The notes below the pieces were generated by a model. It was not told where the DNA came from, ran no database searches, and worked only from the letters and a program-made list of their open reading frames with translations. Made by a program: the position numbers and the translations under genes. Shown here in pieces: positions 32,398-43,184 of a stretch of 64,000 bases of DNA; within the stretch, counting starts at the first letter, position 1, and each line of letters opens with the position of its first letter. The stretch is from Piezodorus guildinii (Eukaryota; Arthropoda; Insecta; Hemiptera; Pentatomidae): the NCBI GenBank assembly GCA_023052935.1, contig CM041295.1:166613366-166677365 (forward strand). The letters are read 5' to 3'.

Positions 32398-32591
32398 CTG
32401 TGCACTGATGATTCATCGACTTTGAATAGAAAGCTAAATCCCAACTGAAGGTGCTGTGGTAAAAGGTAATTTTTTTGTCCACGTATCATAAAACTTCCAG
32501 TAACCAGATATTCACCAGATGGAGCTGTTTTAGACACTTGATGATGATATACCCACCATGCATTAAAAGAATCTTTGAACTCCATGCATTA
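32398..32591 (-). CDS. NEMF: NEMF exon F (NFACT-R domain), with a one-base deletion
   Basis: Acceptor TTTTTTTAG precedes 32591 and donor GTGTTT follows 32398. The frame entering from exon E reads SNAWSSKIL, then must shift by one base to read [35 protein letters not shown] and [16 protein letters not shown]. These match the NFACT-R signature of NEMF ([26 protein letters not shown]). The exon is 194 bp where 195 is expected. The missing base falls in the attctttta stretch at about 32565-32572. Either this allele is damaged or the base is a sequencing or assembly error. Confidence 0.93.
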
Positions 32592-32603
32592 CTAAAAAAA
32601 AGA

Positions 32604-32643
<40 letters not shown>

Positions 32644-33129
32644 GTTCTTAACTGTTGATAATTAAAGTTTTCTACAGGTCTTGAGGTTCAGTCAACTTTC
32701 GAGTTCAGCTACAAGGAAGACTATACGAGCAATAGAGGCCAGCCTTCGTCAGTGGGTATCTGTGATGTAAAGAACAGATGCCAAATCCTGTTTAGCCGTA
32801 TAGGCAACAAAGGGGTGTAATTAAACAAAGTTGACTGAGCCTCAACACCCATAGAAAACTCACATATAAACTGAAATTTTATTATGTGACAGCTAGTCCC
32901 CTAAGAATAATATAAATGTACAATAGAAGATTTTACTTCTGGCTATATAAATTTTATCATATTATATACAACATTTTATGAATTAAAAATTATATTACAT
33001 ATGGATTTGTATATATTGTGCTGCTGTGGCTAATCGGAGGATGTATGTAGTGGCTGATTGGACTTATATAGTATGACCTTGTATGTGTATATATATTTGT
33101 GTGTGTGTGTGTTTGTGTGTGTGTGTATA
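32592..33129. other. Intron sequence with (TA)n and an unassigned repeat
   Basis: A (TA)n tract lies at about 32610-32636. A segment at about 32680-32850 has a gttcagtcaacttt / aaagttgactgagcc inverted pair, which bounds about 150 bp and may be a small inverted-repeat element or SINE scrap. Nothing coding. Confidence 0.45.
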
Positions 33130-33131
33130 TA

Positions 33132-33385
33132 TAGCATTTCCAAGTCAATTGTAACCTTTTCCAAGTCAAATGTAACTTTTTCCATTTCAAATGTAACCTT
33201 TTCCATTTCAAATGTAACCCTTTCCATTTCAAATGTAACCCTTTCCAAAGCAAATGTAACCATTTCGATTTCAAATGTAACCCTTTCCAAAGCAAATGTA
33301 ACCATTTCCATTTCAAATGTAACCATTTCCATTTCAAACGTCCCCTTTTCCATTTCAAATATTACCTTTTCCAAAGCAATTGTAA
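33132..33385. repeat. Terminal 21-bp subrepeats, left end of foldback copy 2
   Basis: Eleven to twelve tandem 21-bp units, alternating types ending ccatttca, ccaaagca, cgatttca or ccaagtca. The inverted counterpart is 34560-34775. The stop-free frames here (KVTFEMEKVTFEME and its relatives) are repeat artefacts. Confidence 0.92.
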
Positions 33386-34775
33386 CCCTTTTCTTTACTT
33401 CTAGCCTTAAATATTCCGTTTTATTTATTGAAAAATAATTAGTTTAATTAAAATGATGACCTTAATAATTTTGACCTATCCTATTTTTTTAGTTTTCCCG
33501 CACATTTTAGAGGGGTTATGAAAACGTTTAAGAGATTTTCACTCGTGCTGATTTCAACTCGCCTGTATTTTTATAGTTTTTTAAAATTTATATTGGGATT
33601 GATTATTTTGTTTTTGGTTCTCATTAAATACAATCATCAACCACTATTATAATAAAAAATATTAAAAGTAAATGCGAGTTGAAATACGCTTGAGCCGTAA
33701 AAGATACAGCTCAAAAAACGTAATCATAACAACCCGAAAGCACATTAATTAATCCCTATATCAATAAAAAACATTAAACGTCAGTTCGAGTTAAAATGTG
33801 CGTAATCATAGCCCCCCGAAAGCACATTAATTAATCCCTACATCAATAAAAAGCATTAAAAGTAAAGTCGAGATAATTTCGTGGGAGCGATATAAAAATA
33901 AAACTCAAAAAACGTAATTATAAGACCCGAAAACACAATTATCAACCCATATGACAGTAAAAAATATTAAAAGTAAGTTTGAGTTAAAATGCGCGGGATG
34001 CAATAAAAAAATAAAACGTAGCTATAAGACTCGAAAACACAATTATCAACCCTATTTAATAGTTCAGTGCATATTAAGTTCTTAGAATGCGTTCTAGATA
34101 ATATTTTACAACTTTAGAGCCCTTTTTAGCTGCTGCGATGATAAAACTTCATTTATACTAGAAGGGTGCAAGCTCTATAAAAAATCATAGGTTTACCTGC
34201 TGGTTTCCAATCCACGACCTTGATAATAGAAAACATTAAAAGTAAATGCAAGTTAAAATGCACGCGAGCGATATAAAATACAGCTCGAAAAACATAATTA
34301 TAATACCCAAAAACACATTAATTAATCCCAATAACCATCCATCCCCACTAATAAATCAAAATCAGTAACTATCTTAAAACTAAATAGACGATGATTATTT
34401 TTTTTTTAATATTAGCTCGTAAAAAACAGAACTTTATATCAAATATCTAAAAAACAAAAAAAATAGGGTAGATCAAAATTATTAAAAAGGTCCTAATTTT
34501 AATTAAACTATTCATTTTTCAATAAATAAAACGGAATATTTAAGGCTAGAAGTGAAGAAAAAGGTTACAATTGCTTTGGAAAAGGTAACATTTGAAATGT
34601 AAAAGGTGACATTTTAAATGGAAATGGTAACATTTGAAATGGAAAAGGTGACATTTGAAATGGAAATGGTTACATTAGCTTTGGAAAGGGTTACATTTGA
34701 AATGGAAAAGTTACAATTGACTTGGAAAAAGTTACATTTGACTTGGAAAAGGTTAAAATTGACTTGGAAATGCTA
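33132..34775. mobile_element. Foldback-type DNA transposon, copy 2
   Basis: This 1,644-bp inverted-repeat element has the same ends as the element at 2812-5306 (TAGCATTTCCAAGTCAA and complement), the same 21-bp subrepeat design (aatgtaaccttttccatttca variants; about eleven copies on the left and ten on the right), and a flanking TA on each side. The arms continue inward (33390-33490 matches 34435-34550 inverted). The core differs from copy 1 and holds about 100-bp degenerate repeats with aaaacattaaaagtaaatgcgagt blocks. It is inserted between TG-rich (left) and CA-rich (right) microsatellite. No transposase. Confidence 0.87.
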
Positions 34776-34808
34776 TACACACACACACACACACAATACA
34801 CACACACA

Positions 34809-34850
<42 letters not shown>
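34776..34850. repeat. (CA)n microsatellite at foldback copy 2 right flank
   Basis: About 70 bp of (CA)n with a few interruptions directly after the foldback element. The left flank (about 33095-33130) is (TG)n-rich, so the target was a (TG)nTATA(CA)n-like near-palindrome. Confidence 0.93.
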
Positions 34851-34851
<1 letters not shown>

Positions 34852-34949
34852 AGAAATACAAAGAATAAAACATATTAAAACAAAAAATAGAGAAAATTAA
34901 GATAAAAATAAAGATGCCAGATAGTTAAGTTTATAAAGGCATGGCAGAT

Positions 34950-35400
34950 TTATGTTCAAGGAGATGGATAAATAGGTGATGCTTAAAGGAAGTTAAGGAT
35001 GGGCATGTACAAATTGACACGTATGACGAAGGATCTCTTAAAGGAAGCAGTTCTGTGGAATGGAATGAGCAGGTACAAGGGTTGGGATCTTGTGTCAATG
35101 GAGTGTGAAGATGAAAGTGGGGTGAACATATTGTAAATATAGAGGGATTTTTTGGTTTTGGAAGATTGGTAGAGTTAAGTTCTTAGGAAGTATTGCTGTC
35201 TGGATTTTGAGTAAAGCCACTTAAACTCGGCATACCAGGCAGAGAAATGAGAGCGCCTGGGAATTCCGGAGATGAATCTAATGAAACAGTTCACACTCCG
35301 CCAAACACCAGGCAGACATAATTGAAGTGGGGGAAGATAAGGGAGGATACTAGGTGTTGGCAGGTTTTAAGGGGTATTAAATCGCGTAATCTGAGGAACT
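34950..35400 (-). pseudogene. CR1/Jockey-like LINE C-terminal fragment
   Basis: Read leftwards, the segment gives LVSSLILPHFNYVCLVFGG-like wording, then FIRFISGIPR and AWYAEFKWL in shifted frames. This matches the LIxPHFDYG...VYG.RR...HV.PY region after the RT in CR1/Jockey-type LINEs, and parallels the better copy at 38620-39160. It is heavily decayed. Confidence 0.6.
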
Positions 35401-37762
35401 GTTTAAGAATATATATATATGAACTGTGCTATAATATATTATGGTTTAATATTTAAAAAAATTGTACATTTGCTCAGTTCAGTTCAGTACAGGTAGGACA
35501 AGTATGTAGAAAATATTTGCTTTATTTTCATACAAAAATGTTTAAATGGTAAAGGCTCATACAGAGGGGGGTACTCACGATCTTATTTCATGTGTTATTT
35601 GATAATGAAAATAAATTCATGATTGTGAGCAACCCGGTGCATAATATCACTCAATCAGGTTTGTTATACTGAGCATGTTATTGAGTGGATTTCTACAGTT
35701 TCCTTTAATTGGTAATGCCTTTATGGCAGAATTTCAATAAATAACATGAATAACACATTTTAACAGAGTGTGAATACCCATAATGTGTTGAATCGCAATA
35801 GCCCGGTAATCTTATTACTTATTAAAAATAAAATAAAATAAGAAAGCTTACCTATCTAGCTAGAGAACCTTTTATATTTTGGATGGAAATCTATTAAAAA
35901 GATATTCAAGGAAAATGCCCTAGAGAGAGGAACATCACTGAAAAAAATAGTTTGACAGGCCTGATGTGTGTGATGGAGTGAGGTTACAAACACACAGCTC
36001 CTGGGAGCAAAGAGGTTATGTGAAATGGATTTGTCACTGCTTCAAACATTTTTATATTTTTCTTCTTTTTATATTTATTTGAAGCTGATTTTTATTTCTT
36101 ATTTTATTTTCTGTATTTTATTATTGTAAAATGATTATTTTATTTTAAAGTGGCAAATCCATTGTAACCTCTCGCCAGCTGTTGTCTTTTGTCTCTGTTA
36201 TTATTGTGTGCTCCTCATTTTCGTCTCTGTCTCTATTTTTTATATATTAATTCAACTTGTGCATCAGCTCGAAAATAAAGAATATTTTTATTATCATCCT
36301 TCAGCACCTGGCTATTTATTTATTATATTTTCCCTCCTCTAAATACTCATTTATAAGACATTAGAATTACTGGCAATCGATTCAGTTTCAAAGGATGTAA
36401 TGTGTTCTGAAATATAGATAGTTGTAAAGTACACACTTGTGGTGAAAATTATAAAAGTGTTGGTACTGTTGACGGTAAAATTTAAAACTTCTTTATTTAA
36501 AATAATTAATTTAAATCTCTATTAAAAGATAACAGAACTTTCGAAATAATATGAAAATCATATTATTACTTTTTTTTAAATCAACTTGATTGAATGAAAA
36601 AAAACTTTCAGGCTAAATATTTTAAACACAGCAATCTAATATCTGAAACATACTTTTCCTAATGCTCACTATTGATTTAATTCCCTAAAGACAATTCATA
36701 AAGAATAATTCCTAGGCTGGCATTAGCACAATTGAGGCATTGATTTCCAAAAGGTACTACAGGACAATTTTACAAAATAAAAATTTTGACATAATTGTAT
36801 TCTAATAGTTTAGTTATATCAAAACCTGTCATCTGTTTTCAAATTAAAATATTTTAACAGAAGAATCAGGTCAAAAATGTTGGACCTCTTCCATTTTGAA
36901 TCGTATCCTAGTTACAAGATAAGTCAATTGCTAAGAATAATTTCATAAGAATGGCGACTTTAACTTAGTATGAAAAAAATAAAATAAATAATTAAAACAG
37001 TCCTTAAAATATGAAAATCAGTCATATCCTTTGAAATAGTAAAATTAGTCCTTTTCGTGAGTAACCAACCCTCCCTCCATTATATAGACAATTAAACTTA
37101 TGCTATTTCAGACCAATTCTTGATTCCGGAAGAGAGTTTATATATTAAAAAGTGTCCTTTTTATTGTGGTAATCCTAGTTACCACTGAAATATTACGATT
37201 TGTATCCTTTTAAAAGGAGAATCAAGTCAAAAATTGTGGACCTCTTCCATTTTGAATTGTATCCTAGTTAGAAGATATGTGAATAGTTAAGAATCCTTTC
37301 AACTTCTATGTGGCTTGATGTGTGTGTGTGTATTTCTTTTTAGCCCTGATGAAGTGAAGAAACATTGAAATGTTGGTTTCAAAATAAATAGATTAAACAA
37401 TTTTTGGAAATCATTTGTAACGATAACCTAAATTATCTCAACCTTTACTATATTATTTTCATATAATTTTTCTTTATAAAATAATATTTTTATTTAATAT
37501 CTGTACTGTCAGTTATTTACAACAACAGACACTTGTATCAGAAATATTGACAGAATTGGTTTTCTTTATTAAATAATTGTTTTTAAAACTTTACTTTCTT
37601 TCTTATTGTTTTTAATTAATTGCTTATTATATTTTTTTTAATTGTATAACTTTAGGTTCAGTTGTGGCCAACTGTATTAGTACGGTGAAATTCCAAAAAA
37701 CAATTTAACTAAGAAATAATTACTTGTCTTAATTAAAAGTCAAGAAAGAAATGAAAATTAAC
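35401..37762. other. Non-coding intron with a diverged duplication
   Basis: No gene. Two similar blocks at 36840-36960 and 37195-37300 share ggacctcttccattttgaat and gtatcctagtta with a spacing of about 356 bp. A short inverted pair (gaggttatgtgaaatggattt at 36011 and aaatccattgtaacctc at 36155) bounds about 140 bp. A hammerhead-like relic lies at 37342-37376. Confidence 0.5.
37342..37376 (+). ncRNA. Degenerate hammerhead-like motif
   Basis: An AGCC-CTGATGA box begins at 37342 and is followed by aag...gaaa and a weakly pairing ggt. Stem II is not convincing and the GAAAC box is altered to GAAAT. It is preceded by the same ttttagcc phrase as the intact motif at 54271. It is probably a decayed Penelope-type repeat end. 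Confidence 0.4.
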
Positions 37763-37943
37763 CTGAAACACACAGCCATAAGACCAGCTTCATCCAATGT
37801 CCGTGGAGGCACTGGCTTACCAGAAGGATTTTTTATTATTACACTACTAGCACCCTGCACATCAGCATGGACATAAAGATCACCTGCCTTCATATATCTT
37901 TTAACAATAATTTCATTTTGCTTTTGATCACGTCCTCCTATAA
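37763..37943 (-). CDS. NEMF: NEMF exon E (NFACT-R domain, first half)
   Basis: Acceptor GATAG precedes 37943 and donor GTTAAT follows 37763. Two bases complete the split Val codon, then come 59 codons and two trailing bases. The peptide [59 protein letters not shown] is unmistakable NFACT-R (DUF814): GGRDQ.QNE, the D.YVHAD.HGA-type core and the P.PP.TL.EAG motif. This domain is thought to be involved in RNA/tRNA contacts in Rqc2-family proteins. Of the exons, this one gives the strongest identification of the gene. Confidence 0.97.
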
Positions 37944-38501
37944 CTATCAAATTTGAGAATTTAAAAAAAAAAATGCATAAAATAAATGGAAATGAATATG
38001 AAAAATATATTAAGTATATTTTAATATTGCAATGCTAAGAATAATATTCATCATAAAAACATATTAATAAACCAATAATTTCTCAAAACGTATAACACAT
38101 GATTTTATCAAATAGAATTTGGTATAATTATTTATGAACACCTAAGTCCCTCGCAAAATTGTGACCAAAATTCCTTAGCTGAGTGTAGCAAAAAAAAGAA
38201 GAATGGTAAAGTGTCTCAAGAAGGAAAGTGAAGGAGATAGTAAGGGAGAGTGTGGCAAGCCAACTTTAGCCAATCACTAGCATCCAGATTGCTATAAATT
38301 TACAATAGTTGAGGTCTGATAGTTAAGGTTAGGTAGAAGTAAAACCACATTATAAGGAAGATTAAGTATGATATTATGTTTATATATTTTATTTTATTTT
38401 TTAATTTTTTCAGAAGTTTTTCTTAATATAAACACTTAAAAGAGTACACATTGACTTCCATTTCTTACTTAATCACTTTATTTCATAAGCTTTTCATATT
38501 T

Positions 38502-38537
38502 GTCGACGTTTCGGGACTGTTTCCCCATTTTCAAGAC
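38502..38537 (-). ncRNA. Degenerate hammerhead-like motif
   Basis: The minus strand reads GTC, TTGAAAA, TGGGGaaacagTCCC, GAAAC, GTC, GAC. Stem I and the 3' boxes are good and the cleavage triplet is GTC, but the CTGATGA box is degraded. It is close to the PLE-1 arm version. Confidence 0.5.
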
Positions 38538-38619
38538 TTATTTTTTTCATTATATAATTGCTATTTCATATATCACCCATCATTTTATTTCATAGCACAC
38601 TGCTATTTGTCCTTATTAA

Positions 38620-39671
38620 TAAGATTTGAAGGAGGAAGCAGTTCTTACATGACGGATCTCCAGAGGGATAGAATTCCAAAGAGAGATTGCTTTGGCTAGA
38701 AAGGACTCGTCAAAGGCAGCAGTACGGTGAGCAGGAGAGTACAGGTCAGAAAGACGGGATCTGGTAGAACGGGACTGAATTGATGATTTAAATTGAAGGG
38801 ATTGGAAGATACAGTTGGGACGATGAGTTCTGATAACCTGGTAGAGGAAGGAAGCTAGGAAATACTAGCATCTGTAACAAGGATAAAGCCACCTTAACTC
38901 AGCGTAATACATAATATTATATGCGTATCTCTGGTGATCCTGAATACAAATCATACTGCACAGTTCATAATATGCTTGAGTTTTGCTTCGAGCTCACCTG
39001 AAAGTCCGCTGTACACCTCACGACCGTAATCAAAGTGGGGAAAGACAAGGGAAGAAATAAGGAGTTTACGAGTATTGAATGGTAGGAGGTGATGGAGGCT
39101 ACGGAATTGCTTTAGGGTTACTATGGTACAGCGGGATATTTGGAAGATGTGCGGTTTCCAAGAGAGAGTTTGATTAGTCTAATACCTAAGTTCTTGACAG
39201 AAGAATGAAAAGAGATACGAGTATTGTTTAGGAAAAGGTTGAAGGAGCTGGGAATGGATTTAAGGAGAGTGGGTGATGCTATGAGGATGGATTTTGTATG
39301 TTTGTTGCTGTATGAACAAGCACTTATATTGTTTAAGTCCTGAAGTTTAGAGATAGCATCAGGAAAGTCATTTGGGGTAAAGGAAATATAAATCTGAATA
39401 TCGTCGGCATAGAGGTAGTATTGGGAGTGCTTGATGGAGAGCGGAAGATCATTTATGAATATGGAGAAAAGGGTAGGAGATAACGAGGAACCTTGGAGTA
39501 CACCTTTTGTTAGAGGCAGTGAAACGGAGCAGGGTTTATTGGAAACTACAACATACTGGGAACGGCGGAACGGAGTTTAGTTAAGAGGATATTATGGTCG
39601 ACACAATCGAAGGCTTTGGAGAAATAAAGCAAAACAAGGATTGTTATTTTAGGCTGATCTATGGCCTTTTG
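38620..39671 (-). pseudogene. CR1/Jockey-like LINE, 3' part of a split copy
   Basis: Read leftwards from 39671, the motifs are VLLYFSKAFDCVDHNILLTKL (RT motif A, about 39640-39580), LQGSSLSP-like, YLYADDIQIYISFTP (catalytic DD, about 39420-39375), NLGIRL, then PFNTRKLLISSLVFPHFDYG and LSGELEAKLKHIMNCAV (about 39080-38950). It is joined to the 5' part at 42154-42500, which has been separated by the RTE-like insertion at 39672-42153. Several frame changes are present. Confidence 0.86.
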
Positions 39672-39799
39672 AACAGGCATAGGGGTGTGGAGATCCCATC
39701 GCATAGTCTTAAGACTGCAATCAGCCTCTGGCCCACCAGGTTGGTTGAACACCAACACTGACACACACATACAATACACAAAACAGCACACTACTGGAA

Positions 39800-40796
39800 A
39801 AGACCCATTGACCATCATAAGGACCTATGTATTGCCTACTGGAACATTTTATCTCTCAATAGACTAGGAGCCCGATGAGCGCTCCTTACACAACTTGACC
39901 AACACAATACTGACATAACAGCTATCCAAGAAATCCGTTGGCTGAGTAAGGGCCTTCATGAAATGAAATACCATACTTCGTATTACAGCTGCCAAAAAAC
40001 ACACCATAATTTTGGAACAGGCTTTGTAGTGAGAGGTAGGGCCCGTCATTTAGTACTAAACTTTACTCCCGTAAGTCCAAGGCTATGCTACATACGCATT
40101 AAAGGTAAATTCTCCAATTACACCCTAATAAACTGCCATGCACCCACAGAAGTAGCTCCTGAGGAGGAAAAAGACCAGTTCTATAGTAATCTAGAGAAGA
40201 CATTAAATGGCTGCGCACAGCATGATATCAAAATAGTCCTTGGTGATTTTAATGCTCAAGTTGGACAGGAACCAGCCTATCAGCCTACGATTGGTAAATT
40301 CAGTCTCCACAAAAAAAGTAATGACAATGGACATAGACTGGTAAGCTTTGCAGCTGCACATGGACTAGTTGTGGGAGGTGCCCTGTTTCCAACTAAAAAG
40401 ATATATAAGGAGACATGGAGAACACTAGACAGAAGAGTGATCAACCAAATAGACCATTTTCTGATAAGTTCCATGCACAAGACAGGTCTAGTGAGCCTCA
40501 GGTCATATAGAGGAGCAAACATGGATACAGACCACTACTTGAGCACTGCCAGGATCCGTGCCAAGATGAAAGCTGTCAATCTTCACAATGAGGCTCGAAA
40601 ATTGTTTAACGTGACCAAGCTTAAGGATCCTAATCAGCTTAAAATTTATCAACAAATCCTGGAAGAAAAACTGAAAGACAAAATGAAGAACAAATATGGA
40701 AATATTGAGGAACGGTGGAATACTATCAAAAATGCCATAAGGCTCACTGCAGAAGATACTATAGGATTAAGGCCCAAAGCAGTCAGGTCACAATAG
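39800..40796 (+). pseudogene. RTE-like LINE endonuclease (EEP domain)
   Basis: After a degraded start, a 277-codon open frame from 39963 includes FGTGFVVRGRARHLVLNFTP, YTLINCHAPTEV (about 40115-40150), KIVLGDFNAQVGQEPAYQP (GDFN motif), GHRLVSFAAAHGLVVGGALF, INQIDHFLIS (about 40440-40470) and YRGANMDTDHYLS (D-H catalytic pair near 40525). These are the motifs of the exonuclease-endonuclease-phosphatase fold that nicks target DNA for target-primed reverse transcription. The N-terminal WNILSLNRLGAR and ITAIQEIRW motifs lie upstream in shifted frames. Confidence 0.88.
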
Positions 40797-42132
40797 TTTG
40801 ACGAGGAGTGTCAACTGATGACGAATAACAAAAATACGGCCTACAAAAAATGATTCAAAGATGCACTAGACTCACTAATGCTGCCTACGAGGAGGCAAGG
40901 AGAGCTGAGAAAAGGGTTCATCAAAGGAAGAAAAGGATGTGGCACGAAAACCAGATAAGAGATATTGAGAACCTCAGGAACATTAATGAAAGCCGAATAT
41001 TCTTCTGTAAATGAAGAAAAATCTGGTTTCAGGCCAAAAGTTACTTGCTGCAAATATGAAGATGGAACCCTAATAACCCAAAGAGAAGAGATCCTTAAGA
41101 GATGGGTAAGGCACTTCAAAACTGCATTGAGCACAACAGAGTCTATATCTGAACATGCCGAGATGGATTCTGTTGGAGATGTGGAACCACCGGATGAAGA
41201 TGAGCTAGGAGATGCCATCAACAAGCTTAAGAATAATAAAGCACCGGGAATGGACTATCTCCAGGCTGAGCTTTTTAGATATAGTGAAGAAGGATTCAGG
41301 AAAGTGCTACATGACCTTATCCTTGATGTTTGGAAGGAGGAGCGGATGCCTCTGGAATGGAGTAAGGCAGTTGTCTGTCCAATCCATAAAAAGGGAGACA
41401 AGACTGAGTGTGAGAACTACCGAGGAATTACGCTGCTCTCTAATGTTTACAAAGTTCTATTGAACATTAACGCGAGACTTATCACACATGCAGAGAGGGA
41501 ATTCGGTATGTACCAAGCAGGCTTCAGGAAGGGATGTTCTACATAGGACCAGATTTTTTCATTAAGGCTTCTTCTGGAGAAGTGCAAAGAGCATAATATC
41601 GTCACACATCACCTCTTTGTAGACTTCAAAGCAGCCTATGATAATGTTTTTGGCAGCAAATTCATCTCAAAGCAAACAAAAATAATCCTTTACAAAACTT
41701 TAGTGCGACCAGTGTTGTTATATGGTTCAGAGGCTTGGGCCATAACAAAAGCTGATGAGAAGAGGCTTCAGAAATTTGAGAGGACGATCCTGCAAAAGAT
41801 CTATGGGCCTGTAAAAGTATTTGAAGCATAGAGAAGACATACTAACCAAGAACTTTACAACCTCCTCAATAGCCCAGACGTAGTCAAGGTTGCCAAGGTT
41901 GGGAGACTCAGATGGGCAGGCCATGTAGCAAGAATGGAGGATATGTCAATCCCCAAGAAGATTCTCTCCGAAGAAATTCATGGTGGAAGAAGAGTGGGGA
42001 GGCCTAACCTGAGGAGGATGGGTGCTGTCACAGAAGATGCTAGGACCTTACTCGGTGTTAGGGACTGGAGAAATGCTGCGCAAGATAGAGCCAACTGGGG
42101 GAGGCTACTGGAGGCGGCCCAGACTCGGTGAC
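40797..42132 (+). pseudogene. RTE-like LINE reverse transcriptase, internally deleted
   Basis: The linker leads to KAPGMDYLQAELFRYSEEG (about 41240-41290), VCPIHKKGDKTECENYRGIT, YQAGFRKGCST (followed by a stop at 41544) and HHLFVDFKAAYDN (about 41610-41645). The sequence then jumps directly to KQTKIILYKTLVRPVLLYGS, so motifs B to E and the catalytic YADD are gone. The C-terminus (GRLRWAGHVARMED, GRRVGRPNLRRMG) is intact. The 3' end is shared with the antisense fragment at 42846-43012. Confidence 0.86.
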
Positions 42133-42153
42133 GAGTCGTAGTGCCAGATGATG

Positions 42154-42500
42154 ATGGCGTTTTGGAGATCTTGAGAAATTTGTGAGAGAGCAGAGTGAGT
42201 AGAATAGCCAAGCCGGAAACCAGACTGGAAGGGGTTCAAAAGGTTATTTTGCTCGAGGTATAACTGAGATTGAACCAGAGGCTCTGAAGGTTTAGATAGA
42301 TGTGAAAGGAGAGAAATTGGACAAAAGTCATTAGGGGATACCAGATTTGAGTTTTTCTTCAATGGACAGACAAGAGTGGTTTTCCAGGAAGTTGGGAAGG
42401 TTGCACTGTCTAAAGAAAAGTTATCAATATGATATAATATTGGAAGGATGGAAGGAAGCAAGGGTTTGATTAGTTTAACTGATCTGCCAATTAAGATGAT
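42154..42500 (-). pseudogene. CR1/Jockey-like LINE, 5' part of the split copy
   Basis: The minus-strand frame reads LPILYHIDNFSLDSATFPTSWKTTLVCPL, the NDFCPISLLSHLSKPSE segment (degenerate NYRPISLL), NPFQSGFRLGYSTHSAL and ISQDLQNAI. This is the finger region of the RT, directly upstream of motif A, which begins at 39671 on the other side of the nested LINE. The start is lost before 42500. Confidence 0.85.
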
Positions 42501-42790
42501 CAAAGCCCAAGAGATTTAAAGGAGATGCTAGCTAATTTATACACTGATTGTATGAAAAATGGAAATGTACCTAAGGAGTGGTTACTGGGAGATAAAACAC
42601 CTATCAACAATAAAATTTAAAAAAAACATACAAACTGTAGAGGAATCATGGTGACCAGCAGCATAGAGAGAATTTATGACCAAATTTTGAAGAAAAGGCT
42701 GGAGGAAAAAAGGTCTAGGATCAGATGACAGAGACACAAGCAGGTTTTAAAAGCAGATCATATAGTGACCTTTTCTTACCTCAACCTAAC
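42489..42790 (+). pseudogene. Short LINE RT fragment
   Basis: The plus strand gives LKEMLANLYTDCMKNGNVPKEW, then NCRGIMVTSSIERIYDQILKKRLEE with a stop-laden continuation. This resembles the LP..W......KKG....NYRGI.L.S...K....IL..RL region of LINE RTs but of a family different from its neighbours. It is small and decayed. Confidence 0.6.
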
Positions 42791-42845
42791 TAGTGCAGAA
42801 AAGGATTTTAATATCCACTTAAATTTGTTAACCTATATAAAGGCA

Positions 42846-43012
42846 TCATCATCTGGTGCAACAACTCGTCACCGAGTCTGGGCCACCTCTAGCAGCCTTG
42901 CCAGTTGGCTCTACCTTGCACAACATTTCTCTACTTCTTAACACATCTCACTCGATTCTTTAGCAGCTTCTGTGACAGCCTCCATCCACCTCAGATTAGG
43001 AGGAAGACTGCA
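42846..43012 (-). pseudogene. RTE-like LINE 3' tail, antisense
   Basis: Read leftwards, the segment reads LPPNLRWMEAVTEAAKES, a short degraded block, then QLARLLEVAQTR and a stop, followed by (gat)n-like sequence. It is the same C-terminal end as the LINE ending at 42132 but diverged, so it is a separate truncated insertion. Confidence 0.75.
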
Positions 43013-43145
43013 GTGATAGGAAATATTGGCGGATAGAATTACTAAGTATCAAAAAGGTAAAGTTGCAGAACCCAAAATAAAAATAATAAATAATTAGTTG
43101 GTTTCTATGTCATCCAAAAAAAGTTTATTTCAGTAAACTTTAAAC

Positions 43146-43184
43146 GAGTCAATGTTTCGGGGGCCTTCCCCATCATCAGGACTC
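43146..43184 (-). ncRNA. Hammerhead ribozyme-like motif (PLE-3 left arm)
   Basis: On the minus strand, stem I GAGTC / GACTC (5 bp) encloses CTGATGA, stem II TGGGG-aagg-CCCCC, GAAAC and an ATT triplet. Both stems pair perfectly and the two core boxes are canonical. The G before the cleavage T is replaced by A, which may weaken activity. The inverted twin on the plus strand at about 43843-43877 has ctaatga and caaac changes and looks dead. Confidence 0.7.

Larger units (their letters stand above)
39661..42164 (+). mobile_element. RTE-like LINE nested in the CR1-like LINE
   Basis: An 11-bp near-identical direct repeat, atggc(c/g)ttttg, lies at 39661-39671 and 42154-42164 and is the target-site duplication. 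The CR1-like RT on the minus strand resumes across it in register. The inserted LINE (39672-42153) is close to full length on the plus strand, with endonuclease and RT, and ends in (gat)n. An internal deletion near 41650 removes the RT core including YADD. Confidence 0.88.
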
